A stretch of DNA of 64,000 nt from Acidimicrobiales bacterium (GCA_029263215.1 JAJCXY010000126.1:1-64000), one strand, 5' to 3'; positions 52,529 to 61,819 are shown, numbered from the stretch's first letter. Notes: a model not told the origin generated them from the sequence alone. Program-made: numbers and translations.

Positions 52529-53617
52529 CTACTCGAAAAGGGCGTCGACGAACTCGTTCTCGTCGAACTCCACCAGATCGTTGATTCCTTCGCCGAGTCC
52601 GACGAGCTTCACCGGTAGCCCCAGCTCGGAGTGGATGGCCACCACGATGCCGCCCTTGGCGGAGCCGTCGAGCTTGGTGAGCACCACCCCGGTGACATCC
52701 ACCGCCTCGGCGAACTGCTTGGCCTGGCTCATGCCGTTCTGTCCGGTGGTGGCATCGATCACCAGCAGGGTTTCGGTGACGGTTCCCGACCCCTTCTCGG
52801 CCACCCTGCGCACCTTCCGCAGCTCCTCCATGAGGTTGGTCTTGGTCTGGAGGCGACCTGCGGTGTCGGCCATCACCAGGTCGGCGTTGCGGGCGTGGGC
52901 CCGTTCGACGGCGTCGAACACGACCGACGATGGATCGGCGCCCTCGGCCCCGCGCACGATGTCGACCTCACTGCGCTCGGCCCACATGGTGAGCTGTTCG
53001 GCCGCCGCGGCACGGAAGGTGTCGCCAGCGGCGAGCACCAGGGTGCGGCCATCGGCGGATTCCCGCGAAGCGAGCTTGCCGATGGTGGTGGTCTTGCCTA
53101 CGCCGTTGACCCCCACGAAGAGCCACACCGCGGGACCGGGCTCTCCGCCCGCGGCCTCGACATCGGCCGACAGGGAGCGATCGAATCCGCTGAGGCGATC
53201 GACCAGTTGACCCTTCACGATGTCGATCAGCTCCGCGGAATCTTCGGTGCCGGCTTCGACTGCGGCGGCCTTCACCGCTTCCATGATCTCGTTGGAGGTG
53301 GACACGCCGACATCCGCGCGGATCAACGCCTCCTCGAGCTCTTCCCAGGTCTCGGCTCGAATCCCGCCGGAGAACACACCTCCGAGAAATCCCGACAGCG
53401 ACGATCGGGCGGTGGAGAGGCGCTCACGAAAGGTGGGCTTCGGTGCGTCTTCGACCGGGGCCGCCACAGGATCCGGTTGGGCCTCGCCCAAATCGACCGG
53501 ATCGGTGGGATCTATCACCAGACCCGAATCGGCGCGTGACCGGTCGCGGCGGAGAATGACGAACGATGCCCCGATGATTACCAGGGCAGCGATGGCGATG
53601 ATTATGGCGAAGAACAT
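52529..53617 (-). CDS. ftsY: Signal recognition particle receptor FtsY
   Basis: GTPase receptor for SRP; 362 residues. The N-terminal helix at about 1-22 is a membrane anchor, as in actinobacterial FtsY. A short acidic A domain leads to the NG domain with FVGVNGVGKTTTIGKLA, DTAGRLQTKTNLMEEL and TKLDGSAKGG. The protein ends LFE. TAGGAT lies nine bases before the ATG. Confidence 0.95.
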   Translation of the reverse strand: MFFAIIIAIAALVIIGASFVILRRDRSRADSGLVIDPTDPVDLGEAQPDPVAAPVEDAPKPTFRERLSTARSSLSGFLGGVFSGGIRAETWEELEEALIRADVGVSTSNEIMEAVKAAAVEAGTEDSAELIDIVKGQLVDRLSGFDRSLSADVEAAGGEPGPAVWLFVGVNGVGKTTTIGKLASRESADGRTLVLAAGDTFRAAAAEQLTMWAERSEVDIVRGAEGADPSSVVFDAVERAHARNADLVMADTAGRLQTKTNLMEELRKVRRVAEKGSGTVTETLLVIDATTGQNGMSQAKQFAEAVDVTGVVLTKLDGSAKGGIVVAIHSELGLPVKLVGLGEGINDLVEFDENEFVDALFE

Positions 53618-53626
53618 GGGAGCCGC

Positions 53627-53632
53627 ATCCTA
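53627..53632 (-). promoter_or_regulatory. Leaderless-type -10 (TAGGAT) of ftsY
   Basis: TAGGAT on the minus strand, nine bases (GCGGCTCCC) before the ATG at 53617. Confidence 0.45.
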
Positions 53633-53681
53633 CCGGGGCAAGGCCGGGCCCTCGGCGGCCTCGGCACCGAGGCGGGCTCGT

Positions 53682-55172
53682 CTAGTTGCTTCCGACCACG
53701 ATCTGCATGACCACCCGCTCACCGTCGCGTACAACCTCGACCTCGACTGCCTCTCCGGGACGGAAGAACTTGAAGTCGGCGGCGAGCTCGTCCATGGTGG
53801 CCACGATCCCGCTGTTGACCGAGATGATCAGGTCGCCCACGAGGATCCCACCGACATCGGCGGGTGATTCGTCGACCACTTCGGTGACGATGGCTCCGAG
53901 GGTGCCATCGGTGAGGGTGTCGCCACCGATCCCGAGGAAGCCGAGCTCGAGCGACTCGCCGTTGACGATTCGTTCGGCGATGAGAACGATGGTGTCGGAA
54001 GGCACTGCGAAGCCAACGCCGGCGTTGTCGCTCGACACTCCGTCGGTGCGAATCGAAGTGTTCATGCCGATCACCCGACCCTGACGATCGGCGAGGGCGC
54101 CACCAGAGTTGCCGGGGTTGATCGGGGCGTCGGTCTGCAGCATCGCCACCGGCACCGGATTGGCGGGATCGGATCCGCCGAAGCGGTTGATCCGGTTGAC
54201 GGCGCTGACGATTCCGGCGGTGACCGACTGGTCGAGCCCGAAGGGGCTGCCGATGGCAACCGCGAGCTGGCCCACCTCGACCGTCTCGCTCGGAGCGAAG
54301 ACGGCGGCGTCGAGGCCGAGGCCCTCAGGATCGACCTGGATCACGGCGATGTCTCGGGCTGAGTCGCCTCCCACCACCGTGCCGGTGGTCTCGATCCCGT
54401 TGTGGAGACGGACAGCGACCGTGGAGGCGTCGCCCACGACATGGTTGTTGGTGACGATGTAGCCGTTGGCTGCGTCCCAGACGATGCCCGAACCCTGACC
54501 GATGCTGGTGTTGATCAACACCACCGAAGGGGCAACCGCATCGGCCACAGCAGAGGCCGGCTCATCTGCATCGACCCCCGAAAGAGGGCCGGGCTGGACC
54601 GCGATCGAGCCCGCAGAGGTGGCGCCGGCATCCGGCTCGGCGATAGCGGGGCGCGACGTGCCGGCCGGAGAGGCCGAGTCGGTCGCGGCGGGTGGGTCTT
54701 CGTCGTCGACAATCTGGCCGAGAGCGAAGCCGCCCCCGACCAGCGCGGCGCTGAACGCCATACCGCCGAGGGCACCTGCCGCCACCCGCCAGCGATCCCG
54801 GCGCTTGCCGAGAGGCTGGGGCTCTGCCAGAAACACTGGGGGTGACGTCGTGGGGGGCCCGGCCGGAGCGGTGGAGGGAGCCGCAATTGGAGTGAATCCG
54901 GCCGGACTCGGAGGAGCGTTCGACACGGGAGGGCGGTCCCATGGAACGGTGGGAGGAGTTTCTGCCGCCCGGGGCGGAGGGGGCGGGGGCGGCAGAAGGG
55001 TTGGGCCCGCCGAAGGGTCGGTCACATCATCCGGTGGGGGAACCGGGTCCGGCAGTGCTGGGGGAGAGTCAAAGCCGGTGCTATCTGGTGTGACGGACCA
55101 CTCGTCGGCGGGCCGGTCCGACAACGGGGGGGAGTCGTCGTCGGACGAATTGTCGATCGGGTATCGATCCAT
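53682..55172 (-). CDS. Membrane-anchored HtrA/DegP-like serine protease with PDZ domain
   Basis: 496 residues. Residues 1-125 are a Pro/Ser/Thr-rich cytoplasmic region, followed by one transmembrane helix at about 129-153 and an extracytoplasmic trypsin-like domain. The catalytic triad is His244 (TNNHVV), Asp274 (ARDIAV) and Ser356 (GNSGGAL). A PDZ domain covers about 395-490. HtrA proteins degrade or monitor misfolded envelope proteins. The next genes upstream are a sensor kinase and response regulator, which may control it, as for HtrA genes in other actinobacteria. Confidence 0.92.
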   Translation of the reverse strand: MDRYPIDNSSDDDSPPLSDRPADEWSVTPDSTGFDSPPALPDPVPPPDDVTDPSAGPTLLPPPPPPPRAAETPPTVPWDRPPVSNAPPSPAGFTPIAAPSTAPAGPPTTSPPVFLAEPQPLGKRRDRWRVAAGALGGMAFSAALVGGGFALGQIVDDEDPPAATDSASPAGTSRPAIAEPDAGATSAGSIAVQPGPLSGVDADEPASAVADAVAPSVVLINTSIGQGSGIVWDAANGYIVTNNHVVGDASTVAVRLHNGIETTGTVVGGDSARDIAVIQVDPEGLGLDAAVFAPSETVEVGQLAVAIGSPFGLDQSVTAGIVSAVNRINRFGGSDPANPVPVAMLQTDAPINPGNSGGALADRQGRVIGMNTSIRTDGVSSDNAGVGFAVPSDTIVLIAERIVNGESLELGFLGIGGDTLTDGTLGAIVTEVVDESPADVGGILVGDLIISVNSGIVATMDELAADFKFFRPGEAVEVEVVRDGERVVMQIVVGSN

Positions 55173-55178
55173 GTTCAG

Positions 55179-55184
55179 ACAGTA
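55179..55184 (-). promoter_or_regulatory. Leaderless-type -10 (TACTGT) of the HtrA-like gene
   Basis: TACTGT on the minus strand, six bases (CTGAAC) before the ATG at 55172, with no Shine-Dalgarno. It implies expression separate from the two-component genes. Confidence 0.45.
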
Positions 55185-55280
55185 GAAGGAGTAGGCGAAA
55201 GGAATGGTAAGGACGAAAGAAAATCGGCTGAAAGAAGAACCAGCCGAGATCGGCCTCTATTCCTTCGGCAGAAATGCCCG

Positions 55281-56516
55281 TCAGTCGCGGGCATGGACGC
55301 TTCGAGGGAACCACAACACGAATGTGGAGCCCGTCCCGGCGTCTGAAGAGAGGTCGACTCGCCCTCCGTGGGCCTCCACGATCTGGCGCACGATCGTGAG
55401 ACCGAGTCCGGATCGGCCCTCCTGGCGGGCCAGGGATCGATCGCCTCTCCAGAATCGTTGGAACACACGCAGATGGTCTTCCGGAGCGATCCCGGGGCCC
55501 TCATCGGTGACTGAGATCGAGTGCCAGCCGTCGAGTCGGGAGGCCGACACGGTGACCTTGGTATTGGGCGGAGCGAGGCGCACGGCGTTGGCGAGCAGGT
55601 TGGCCACAGCTCGGCGGACCGCGGGACCGTCGCCACAAACCGGCAACTGCTCCGGCGATACATCCACGACCAAGTCGAGCTCGCAGGCTTCGGCGGGGGC
55701 TGCAAACTCCTCGGTGAGATGGTGCGCAAGTTCGGCCAGGTCGAAATCTTCCTCCCGGGTGGCACGCGTGCCGTGGCGGGCGTAGACCAAGAGGTCGTCG
55801 ACCAGGGTGCTCATCCGCTCCGCCGACCGGCCCACCACCTCGCTGGCCGAACGAAGGTCGTCGACGGAGGAATCGGGGTCGGCCAAAGCGACATCGACAT
55901 TGGTGCGGATCACCGCCAACGGATTGCGTAGCTCATGGCTGGCCTCGTGGATGAATTCGCGCTGGGATTCGAATGCGTCGTCGAGCCGGCCCAGCATTTC
56001 GTCGAAGGTGTCGGCGAGGTTCTTGAGTTCATCGTCGGGACCGTCGAGTTGGATGCGGCGCGACAGGTCGGTGTGTTGGATGTCGCGGGCCACTGATGTG
56101 ATTCGACCCACCGGCCTCAAGACGAGGCCGGCCACGAACCAGCCGACCCCGAGACTTCCCACGAACAAGAGTCCGAGGGCGCCGAATGCGTAGGTACGGA
56201 GCTGATCGAGTGCCTGCTCGTTCACCTCACGCTCGAACAGAGCCAGGGGGTCGGTGACCTCGAACTCGATCGTGCCGATCATGTCGCGGCCCTCGCGGTC
56301 CATGAACAAGATGTTGGCTTCCTCGGTCCGCGATACGTCCTGGTCCTCCAGGCTGCGGGCCAGGCCCGCGTAGATACCGCCCACCACGACGGTGGCGAGC
56401 CCGAACAGCAGGACCGAATAGAGCACCATCAACCGGAATCGGATCGATCCCGCCCACCCTGGAAGCCGCGCGGCCACTGCCACCGTCGAGCCCAGGGGCT
56501 GATCGGGGCTAGTCAT
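55281..56516 (-). CDS. Two-component sensor histidine kinase
   Basis: 411 residues. Transmembrane helices at about 27-50 and 110-133 flank a short ~60-residue extracytoplasmic sensor. HAMP follows at 134-185, then HisKA with phospho-acceptor His194 in SHELRNPL. The ATPase domain has N-box NLLANAVRLAP, G1 DEGPGIAP, an F-box RFWRGDRS and G2 SGLGLTIV. The ATG at 56516 overlaps the regulator gene by eight bases. The signal is unknown; the HtrA-like gene next door suggests envelope stress. Confidence 0.92.
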   Translation of the reverse strand: MTSPDQPLGSTVAVAARLPGWAGSIRFRLMVLYSVLLFGLATVVVGGIYAGLARSLEDQDVSRTEEANILFMDREGRDMIGTIEFEVTDPLALFEREVNEQALDQLRTYAFGALGLLFVGSLGVGWFVAGLVLRPVGRITSVARDIQHTDLSRRIQLDGPDDELKNLADTFDEMLGRLDDAFESQREFIHEASHELRNPLAVIRTNVDVALADPDSSVDDLRSASEVVGRSAERMSTLVDDLLVYARHGTRATREEDFDLAELAHHLTEEFAAPAEACELDLVVDVSPEQLPVCGDGPAVRRAVANLLANAVRLAPPNTKVTVSASRLDGWHSISVTDEGPGIAPEDHLRVFQRFWRGDRSLARQEGRSGLGLTIVRQIVEAHGGRVDLSSDAGTGSTFVLWFPRSVHARD

Positions 56517-57225
56517 CGGGCTCGATGTCGGATCCGGAGCCAGCACCGGCACCGACCAGGCGGTAACCGCTGCCGATAACCGTTTCGATGGCCTGGGCCT
56601 CGTGGTCCTCGGAGAGCTTGCGCCTCAGGGTGCCCACCGTCACCCGCACCGTGTTGGTGAAGGGATCGGCGTGTTCGTCCCACACGTGTTCTAGGAGGTG
56701 CTCCTGGGAGAGCACCTCGTCGGCGTGGGTCATGAAGTACCGCAGGAGGGCGAATTCCTTGGCTGTCAGCTCGAGCTCACGATCGGCTCGCCGGGCCCGG
56801 TGCTTGGCGTCGTCGAGGTGGATGTCGCCCACCTCATAGTTGGAGCTGGTGCGAGCGGTGTCTCGGCGCAACAGGGAACGCACCCGGGCGGTGAGTTCGC
56901 CGAACGCGAAGGGCTTCACGAGATAGTCGTCGGCCCCGTGGTCGAGTCCGGCGATGCGATCGTCGATGCCATCACGGGCGGTGAGCATCAACACCCGCGG
57001 CGTCAGGCCCGCCGGTGGATCGGCGCGAAGTCGGCGACAAGCCTCCAGCCCGTCGATGCCCGGCATGGTGATATCGAGACACACCAGGTCGTAGGGGGTG
57101 AGCGCGGCCTTGTCGAGAGCCGACTCGCCGTCGTGGGCAACATCAACGGCGTAACCCTCGCGGCGCAGACCCCGCGCAATGGCCTCCGCGAGATCCACTT
57201 CGTCGTCGACCACTAGGATTCGCAT
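56509..57225 (-). CDS. OmpR/PhoB-family response regulator
   Basis: 238 residues. Receiver domain with acidic pocket VVDDE, phospho-acceptor Asp51 in VCLDITMPG, Thr in MLTARD and Lys in YLVKPF. The C-terminal winged helix (about 125-225) has LTAKEFALLRYFM and NTVRVTVGTLRRKL. The ATG at 57225 begins the receiver and is seven bases after TAGCGT; the open frame upstream is spurious. Confidence 0.94.
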   Translation of the reverse strand: MRILVVDDEVDLAEAIARGLRREGYAVDVAHDGESALDKAALTPYDLVCLDITMPGIDGLEACRRLRADPPAGLTPRVLMLTARDGIDDRIAGLDHGADDYLVKPFAFGELTARVRSLLRRDTARTSSNYEVGDIHLDDAKHRARRADRELELTAKEFALLRYFMTHADEVLSQEHLLEHVWDEHADPFTNTVRVTVGTLRRKLSEDHEAQAIETVIGSGYRLVGAGAGSGSDIEPDD

Positions 57226-57232
57226 TTCCACG

Positions 57233-57238
57233 ACGCTA
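57233..57238 (-). promoter_or_regulatory. Leaderless-type -10 (TAGCGT) of the two-component operon
   Basis: TAGCGT on the minus strand, seven bases (CGTGGAA) before the ATG at 57225. Confidence 0.5.
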
Positions 57239-57418
57239 CCCGTCGGGGCATGATCGGGCGCGGCGATGAGGGCCGCGGCCTTTCGGTTGCGCTTATGGTG
57301 CGCCCCGTTGACTGCCACATTGGCTGTTGAATCATGGGCCATCGACCCCAGCGCACCATTTCGCGCCGAAAGTCGGTGTCAAGTTGGCCCAATCTGAACA
57401 CGCATCACGGGAGAACAC

Positions 57419-58432
57419 ATGACCGAGGCACACGATCCACCGATCCTCGAACGAGCGCTGGTGGAGCTCCGACGGGTGATCGTGGGTCAGGAACGGCTGG
57501 TCGAACGCCTACTCGTCGCCCTTGTGGCCGGTGGCCATTGCCTGCTCGAAGGCCCACCCGGGCTGGCCAAGACGCTCGCTGTGCGCACCCTCGCCGACAC
57601 CACCGGCGGCGAGTTCGCCCGAGTGCAATTCACCCCTGATCTTCTGCCGGCCGACATCATCGGCACCCGGATCTTCCGGGGCAGCACCGAGCAGTTCGAC
57701 GTGGAACTCGGGCCGGTGTTCGCCAACTTCGTTCTCGCCGATGAGATCAACCGGGCACCGGCCAAGGTGCAGTCGGCCCTGCTCGAGGTGATGGCCGAAA
57801 ATCAGGTCACGATCGGCGGCACCTCCCACCCCGTACCGGCTCCCTTCCTGGTTCTCGCCACTCAGAATCCGATCGAGTCCGAAGGTGTCTATGCCCTCCC
57901 CGAGGCCCAGCGAGACCGCTTCCTCATGAAGGTACTGATCGACTATCCGACACCGGCGGAGGAGATGGAGATCGTCAGGCGAATGGGAGTATCTCCTCCC
58001 ACCGCGGGCCAGGTGCTCGACCCCGAAGGCATAGTTGCCCTCCAACAACGCGCCGGTGAACTGATCGTGGACCAGGGCGTGCTCGACTACGCGGTCAACC
58101 TCGTCACCGCCACCCGCGACCCCGCCTCCTTCGACCTCGACGACCTCGTCGGCATGATCGACTACGGGGCCAGTCCTAGGGCATCTCTCGGACTCATCGC
58201 TGCAGGCCGGGCGATGGCCCTGCTTCGTGGCCGCGACTATGTGGTGCCTCAGGATGTCTTCGACATCGCCCCCGACGTGTTGCGCCACCGTCTCGTGCTC
58301 TCCTACGAAGCACTGGCCGCAGAGCTCGATGTGGAGCAGGCGCTGATCCGGATCCTCTCGACGGTTCCCGCCCCGATCATCTCCCCCACCACCCAGGACC
58401 CGGCCCGCTACGCACCGAGCGCCGCCGACTGA
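57419..58432 (+). CDS. MoxR-type AAA+ ATPase
   Basis: 337 residues. Walker A EGPPGLAKTLAVR near residue 43, Walker B VLADEINRAP, sensor 1 LATQNPIESEG, and the lid domain after about 230. MoxR proteins act as chaperones with VWA proteins. GGGAGAA lies before the ATG. The stop shares one base with the next start (TGATG), beginning a MoxR-DUF58-VWA operon. Confidence 0.93.
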   Translation: MTEAHDPPILERALVELRRVIVGQERLVERLLVALVAGGHCLLEGPPGLAKTLAVRTLADTTGGEFARVQFTPDLLPADIIGTRIFRGSTEQFDVELGPVFANFVLADEINRAPAKVQSALLEVMAENQVTIGGTSHPVPAPFLVLATQNPIESEGVYALPEAQRDRFLMKVLIDYPTPAEEMEIVRRMGVSPPTAGQVLDPEGIVALQQRAGELIVDQGVLDYAVNLVTATRDPASFDLDDLVGMIDYGASPRASLGLIAAGRAMALLRGRDYVVPQDVFDIAPDVLRHRLVLSYEALAAELDVEQALIRILSTVPAPIISPTTQDPARYAPSAAD

Positions 58433-59343
58433 TGGCCACCGATGCCCGTACCCGCGAGGTGCTACGCCGCTTGGAACTCGACGTCACCCATCGCCTCGAT
58501 GGTCTTCTTCAGGGCGACTACCGAGGGCTTGTCTCGGGGCTCGGCTCCGAACCGGGCGAAACCCGCGCCTATGTGCCCGGCGACGATGTGCGCCGGATGG
58601 ACTGGAACGTCACCGCGCGTATGGGTGAGCCCCACGTGCGCGACACCGTGGCCGACCGCGAACTCGAGACATCAGTCCTGGTCGACCTCTCCCCGAGCCT
58701 CGATTTCGGTACCGCGCTGCGCACCAAGGCCGAACTTGCGCTGGCCGCGGTGGCCGCCGTCGGCCTGCTCACCGAACGCGCCGGCAACCGACTGGGAGCA
58801 GTGGTGAGCGATGGGGTGACGGTCGAGGAGTTCCGCACCGGCACCGGTCGCCGCCACCTGATGGCCCTTCTTCTCCGGCTCCACACGATCACTTCGTCGG
58901 AGAAGCCCGCCTCCATCGACCATGACCGCGCCCAGACTCTCGCCGACGCGATGCTTCGCCTCACCGGCCAACGCCACCGGGGAGGACTCGCGGTCGTGAT
59001 CTCCGACCTGCTCGTCGACGACTGGCACGATCCGCTCAAGGCGGTTGCTCGTAAACACGAAACGCTGGTCCTGGAGATCGTCGATCCCAGAGAACTCGAA
59101 CTTCCCGACGTAGGCGTCATCGAACTCGTCGATCGCGAGACCGGGGCGGTGAGAGAGGTCGACACCCGCAATCGCAAGCTCCGGGCCCGCTACGAGGAAG
59201 CCGGCCGAGCGAGGCTCGCCGAGCATGCCGGTGCGATACGTTCCGCTCGAGCCGGTCATCTTGTTCTTCGCACCGACCGCGACTGGGTCATCGACCTCGC
59301 CCGATTCGTCGATCGCCGCCGCCGTGGCCGACGGGTGGCCTGA
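58432..59343 (+). CDS. DUF58 domain protein
   Basis: 303 residues, cytoplasmic. Family hallmark GETRAYVPGDDVRRMDWNVTAR at about 45-66, followed by a VWA-like fold with VLVDLSPSLDFG and VVISDLLVDDW. DUF58 proteins are constant partners of MoxR. It is coupled to its neighbours by one-base TGATG overlaps on both sides. Confidence 0.9.
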   Translation: MATDARTREVLRRLELDVTHRLDGLLQGDYRGLVSGLGSEPGETRAYVPGDDVRRMDWNVTARMGEPHVRDTVADRELETSVLVDLSPSLDFGTALRTKAELALAAVAAVGLLTERAGNRLGAVVSDGVTVEEFRTGTGRRHLMALLLRLHTITSSEKPASIDHDRAQTLADAMLRLTGQRHRGGLAVVISDLLVDDWHDPLKAVARKHETLVLEIVDPRELELPDVGVIELVDRETGAVREVDTRNRKLRARYEEAGRARLAEHAGAIRSARAGHLVLRTDRDWVIDLARFVDRRRRGRRVA

Positions 59344-60341
59344 TGCCCGACCTCTCCCCCGGCCTCTCGTTCACCGATCTGTGGCGTCTCTGGCTACTGC
59401 TCGGCGTTGGGCTCGCTGCTCTCGGCTACGTCGTCGCCCAGAGACGACGCGGCACCTACGCCCTGAGGTTCTCCGACACCTCCCTCATCGATGCTGTGGC
59501 CCCCAAGCGACCGGGTTGGCGCCGTCATGTCGTCGCCCTCACCTTCCTCGGCGTGGGCAGCCTGATGATCGTTGCGCTTGCTGGTCCGGTCACCGAGGTG
59601 GAAGTACCGCGTGAGCGCGCCGTGGTGATCCTCACCATCGACACCTCTCTGTCGATGGGTGCCGAGGATGTCGATCCTTCGCGTATCGAGGGGGCCAAAC
59701 GGGCTGCCCTGGAGTTTCTCGAAGCGGCGCCGCCAGGAGTCGATATCGGGTTGATCTCGTTCAACGAGACACCGGTGGTGAGGGTGCCTCCCACTTCCGA
59801 CCGCGCGTCGGTTGCCACAGCAGTCGAGCAACTCGAGCTCGGCCAGTTCACCAACACCGGCGATGCGATCTCGGTGTCGGTTTCGAGTCTCGCCAGCGCC
59901 ACCGAGGGTCTCGAGCTCGCGGAAGACGAGTCGCCACCGGCTGTGATCGTGCTGCTGAGCGACGGTGAACCCACCATCGGCCGTCCCATCGAGACAGCCA
60001 CGGCCGAGGCGATCAGGGCACGGATCCCGGTGTCCACCGTCGCCTTCGGTACCGCCGACGGCGAGGTCACGATCGAAGACCCCGAGTCTCCCGGAACCTT
60101 CCTCACCGTTCCGGTTCCCGTCGACGAAGACACCCTCCGCGGCATTGCCGAAGACACCGGCGGGAGCTTCTTCGTGACGTCGTCGTCCGACGAGCTGGCG
60201 GAGGTCTACCGAGACATCGGCACGTCGATCGGGTTCGAAACCGTGGATCGCGATGTCGGCGACTGGTTCCTCGCCGCCGCGCTCATCTTGTCGGCCACCA
60301 CCGCCGTATTGAGCCTCGCCTGGTTTCAACGCCTCCCGTAG
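59343..60341 (+). CDS. Membrane-bound VWA domain protein (BatA-like)
   Basis: 332 residues. Two N-terminal helices (about 13-30 and 57-78) and one C-terminal helix (about 305-325) enclose a VWA domain. The metal site (MIDAS) is IDTSLSMG, with the later Thr in GDAISV and Asp in LLSDGEP. It forms the third part of the MoxR module, probably in envelope protein assembly or stress response (inferred from the family). Confidence 0.9.
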   Translation: MPDLSPGLSFTDLWRLWLLLGVGLAALGYVVAQRRRGTYALRFSDTSLIDAVAPKRPGWRRHVVALTFLGVGSLMIVALAGPVTEVEVPRERAVVILTIDTSLSMGAEDVDPSRIEGAKRAALEFLEAAPPGVDIGLISFNETPVVRVPPTSDRASVATAVEQLELGQFTNTGDAISVSVSSLASATEGLELAEDESPPAVIVLLSDGEPTIGRPIETATAEAIRARIPVSTVAFGTADGEVTIEDPESPGTFLTVPVPVDEDTLRGIAEDTGGSFFVTSSSDELAEVYRDIGTSIGFETVDRDVGDWFLAAALILSATTAVLSLAWFQRLP

Positions 60342-60351
60342 AGCGCCAACA

Positions 60352-60852
60352 TCACTCGGAGCGGCGCATTCGGATCTCGTCCCTGCACGGATCCGACTCC
60401 AGCGCCTGCACGTCTCTAGTCACGCTGAATCCGCAGCGTTCATAGAGCGCTTCGGCCGCGCCGTTGCCGCGCATCACCCAGAGTTCGATGGTGTCGCCAT
60501 CGGCCCACTCGACCACCGCGGATACCAAGGCCGCACCCACACCGTGGCCCCGCACCGACGGCGACACCCACATCGAAACGAGCTCGACGCCGGTGGCGGG
60601 TCCGAGGCGGTGTGCTCCCACCAGGCCGACGACCTCGCCGTGAATCGAAGCGAAGAAGGTGGCCTCCTCACGACCGTCGGCCCACGCCTTCGCCTTGAAT
60701 CGCCACTCCCCCGCCTCGAGAATCGACTCCTCATCGTGGGTGCGTGCGAACGCTTGGGGGTCGTTGGCGAGCGCGGCGAGGCGTATCGAACGAAGCAGCT
60801 CGGCGTCGTCGGAACAGATCCGTCTGACCGCGACGGATCCAGACACACTCAC
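60352..60852 (-). CDS. GNAT-family N-acetyltransferase
   Basis: 166 residues. The acetyl-CoA loop reads VRGHGVGAALVSAVVEWA, with the motif B end EALYERCGFSVTRDV. The substrate (amine or protein) cannot be told. GTG start. It converges on the VWA gene, with 10 bases between the stops. Confidence 0.85.
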   Translation of the reverse strand: MSVSGSVAVRRICSDDAELLRSIRLAALANDPQAFARTHDEESILEAGEWRFKAKAWADGREEATFFASIHGEVVGLVGAHRLGPATGVELVSMWVSPSVRGHGVGAALVSAVVEWADGDTIELWVMRGNGAAEALYERCGFSVTRDVQALESDPCRDEIRMRRSE

Positions 60853-60861
60853 CGCGCTCTA

Positions 60862-61002
60862 TCAGTGGGTGGATGAGACCGACGCACCTGGCGATGCTAG
60901 TTCGGACGTAACGCGCTCCAAGGCCGCGACTCGATCACCGTATTCCGTCATCCGTCGCAGATCCCGCCTCGTTGTTTCGGCTGCACGAGAGATCCACCGC
61001 AT
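60862..61002 (-). CDS. Possible small basic protein (46 residues)
   Basis: Reads MRWISRAAETTRRDLRRMTE, then YGDRVAALERVTSELASPGA, then SVSSTH. It could form an amphipathic helix over the first 35 residues. It nearly fills the gap between the GNAT and hydrolase genes. No convincing Shine-Dalgarno or -10 element, so it may be chance. Confidence 0.25.
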   Translation of the reverse strand: MRWISRAAETTRRDLRRMTEYGDRVAALERVTSELASPGASVSSTH

Positions 61003-61047
61003 GGATACCTGATCGGCAGCTGAAGCCAACTGATTAGGCGGCCGAGA

Positions 61048-61809
61048 TCACAGCGACGACCAGAACGAGATCAGGGCATCGGCCGCCATCTCGGGACACT
61101 CCACCATCCACCAGTGACCTGCCCCTTCCAGGGTGGCGAGGCGGGCATCGAGACGAGCCGCGACATCACCGGCAAGAGCGCTGGACACGTAGGGATCTTC
61201 GGTGGGATCGATCAGGAGACTGGGACGACGAGGTGCGGCCGCCAAACGATCGGCGAGCAGGGTCATGGTGGGCTGCACCGAGGACCGGTAGAGACCGAGG
61301 ATGCATCGGCCGGTCTCGGCGTCGAAACCGTCGGCCATCGCTCGAGCAATCGCCGGCGTGAGGCCGAAGCCGACATAGGTGGCGGTCCGCTCGTCGGAGG
61401 TCATCGCCACCATCATCTCGATCACCGCCTCACCGAGTTCGGGTGTCTGCCATGCGGCCGCGGCCTCGTGCCACTCATAATCGGGATGGAGCATGCCGAT
61501 GCAGTCGCTGGCCCAGCTGCGCAGCAGGTCGGGGCGCTCTGCCGCCACGGCGTAGGTATGACCCGCCCCCCAGTCGTGGCCGACCAGATCGATGCCATCG
61601 TCGGCGCCGGAGCTGAGCGATTCGAGTTGCTCGATCAGCCAGTCGCGATACCCGGTGGCCGACGCCTCCCAGCCATGGGTTACCGGCGCACCGAACCCCG
61701 GCGGAGACAGGGTTACCAGATCGTCGATACCTCGGCTGCGCAGGACGTCGTGCAGGGGACCCCAGATCGCATCAACCTCGGGAACACCGTGAACAAATAC
61801 CTTGGGCAT
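61048..61809 (-). CDS. Alpha/beta hydrolase, epoxide-hydrolase/dehalogenase type
   Basis: 253 residues from the ATG at 61809. The oxyanion motif HGVPE is near the N-terminus. The nucleophile elbow VGHDWGAGH has Asp, not Ser, as in epoxide hydrolases and haloalkane dehalogenases. A candidate acid is in DPTEDPY, and the catalytic His is in GAGHWWM. It starts 10 bases after the ArsC-like gene, so the two form an operon. The frame continues upstream through that gene, but only as an overlapping reading. Confidence 0.85.
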   Translation of the reverse strand: MPKVFVHGVPEVDAIWGPLHDVLRSRGIDDLVTLSPPGFGAPVTHGWEASATGYRDWLIEQLESLSSGADDGIDLVGHDWGAGHTYAVAAERPDLLRSWASDCIGMLHPDYEWHEAAAAWQTPELGEAVIEMMVAMTSDERTATYVGFGLTPAIARAMADGFDAETGRCILGLYRSSVQPTMTLLADRLAAAPRRPSLLIDPTEDPYVSSALAGDVAARLDARLATLEGAGHWWMVECPEMAADALISFWSSL

Positions 61810-61819
61810 GGGCCGCGCC

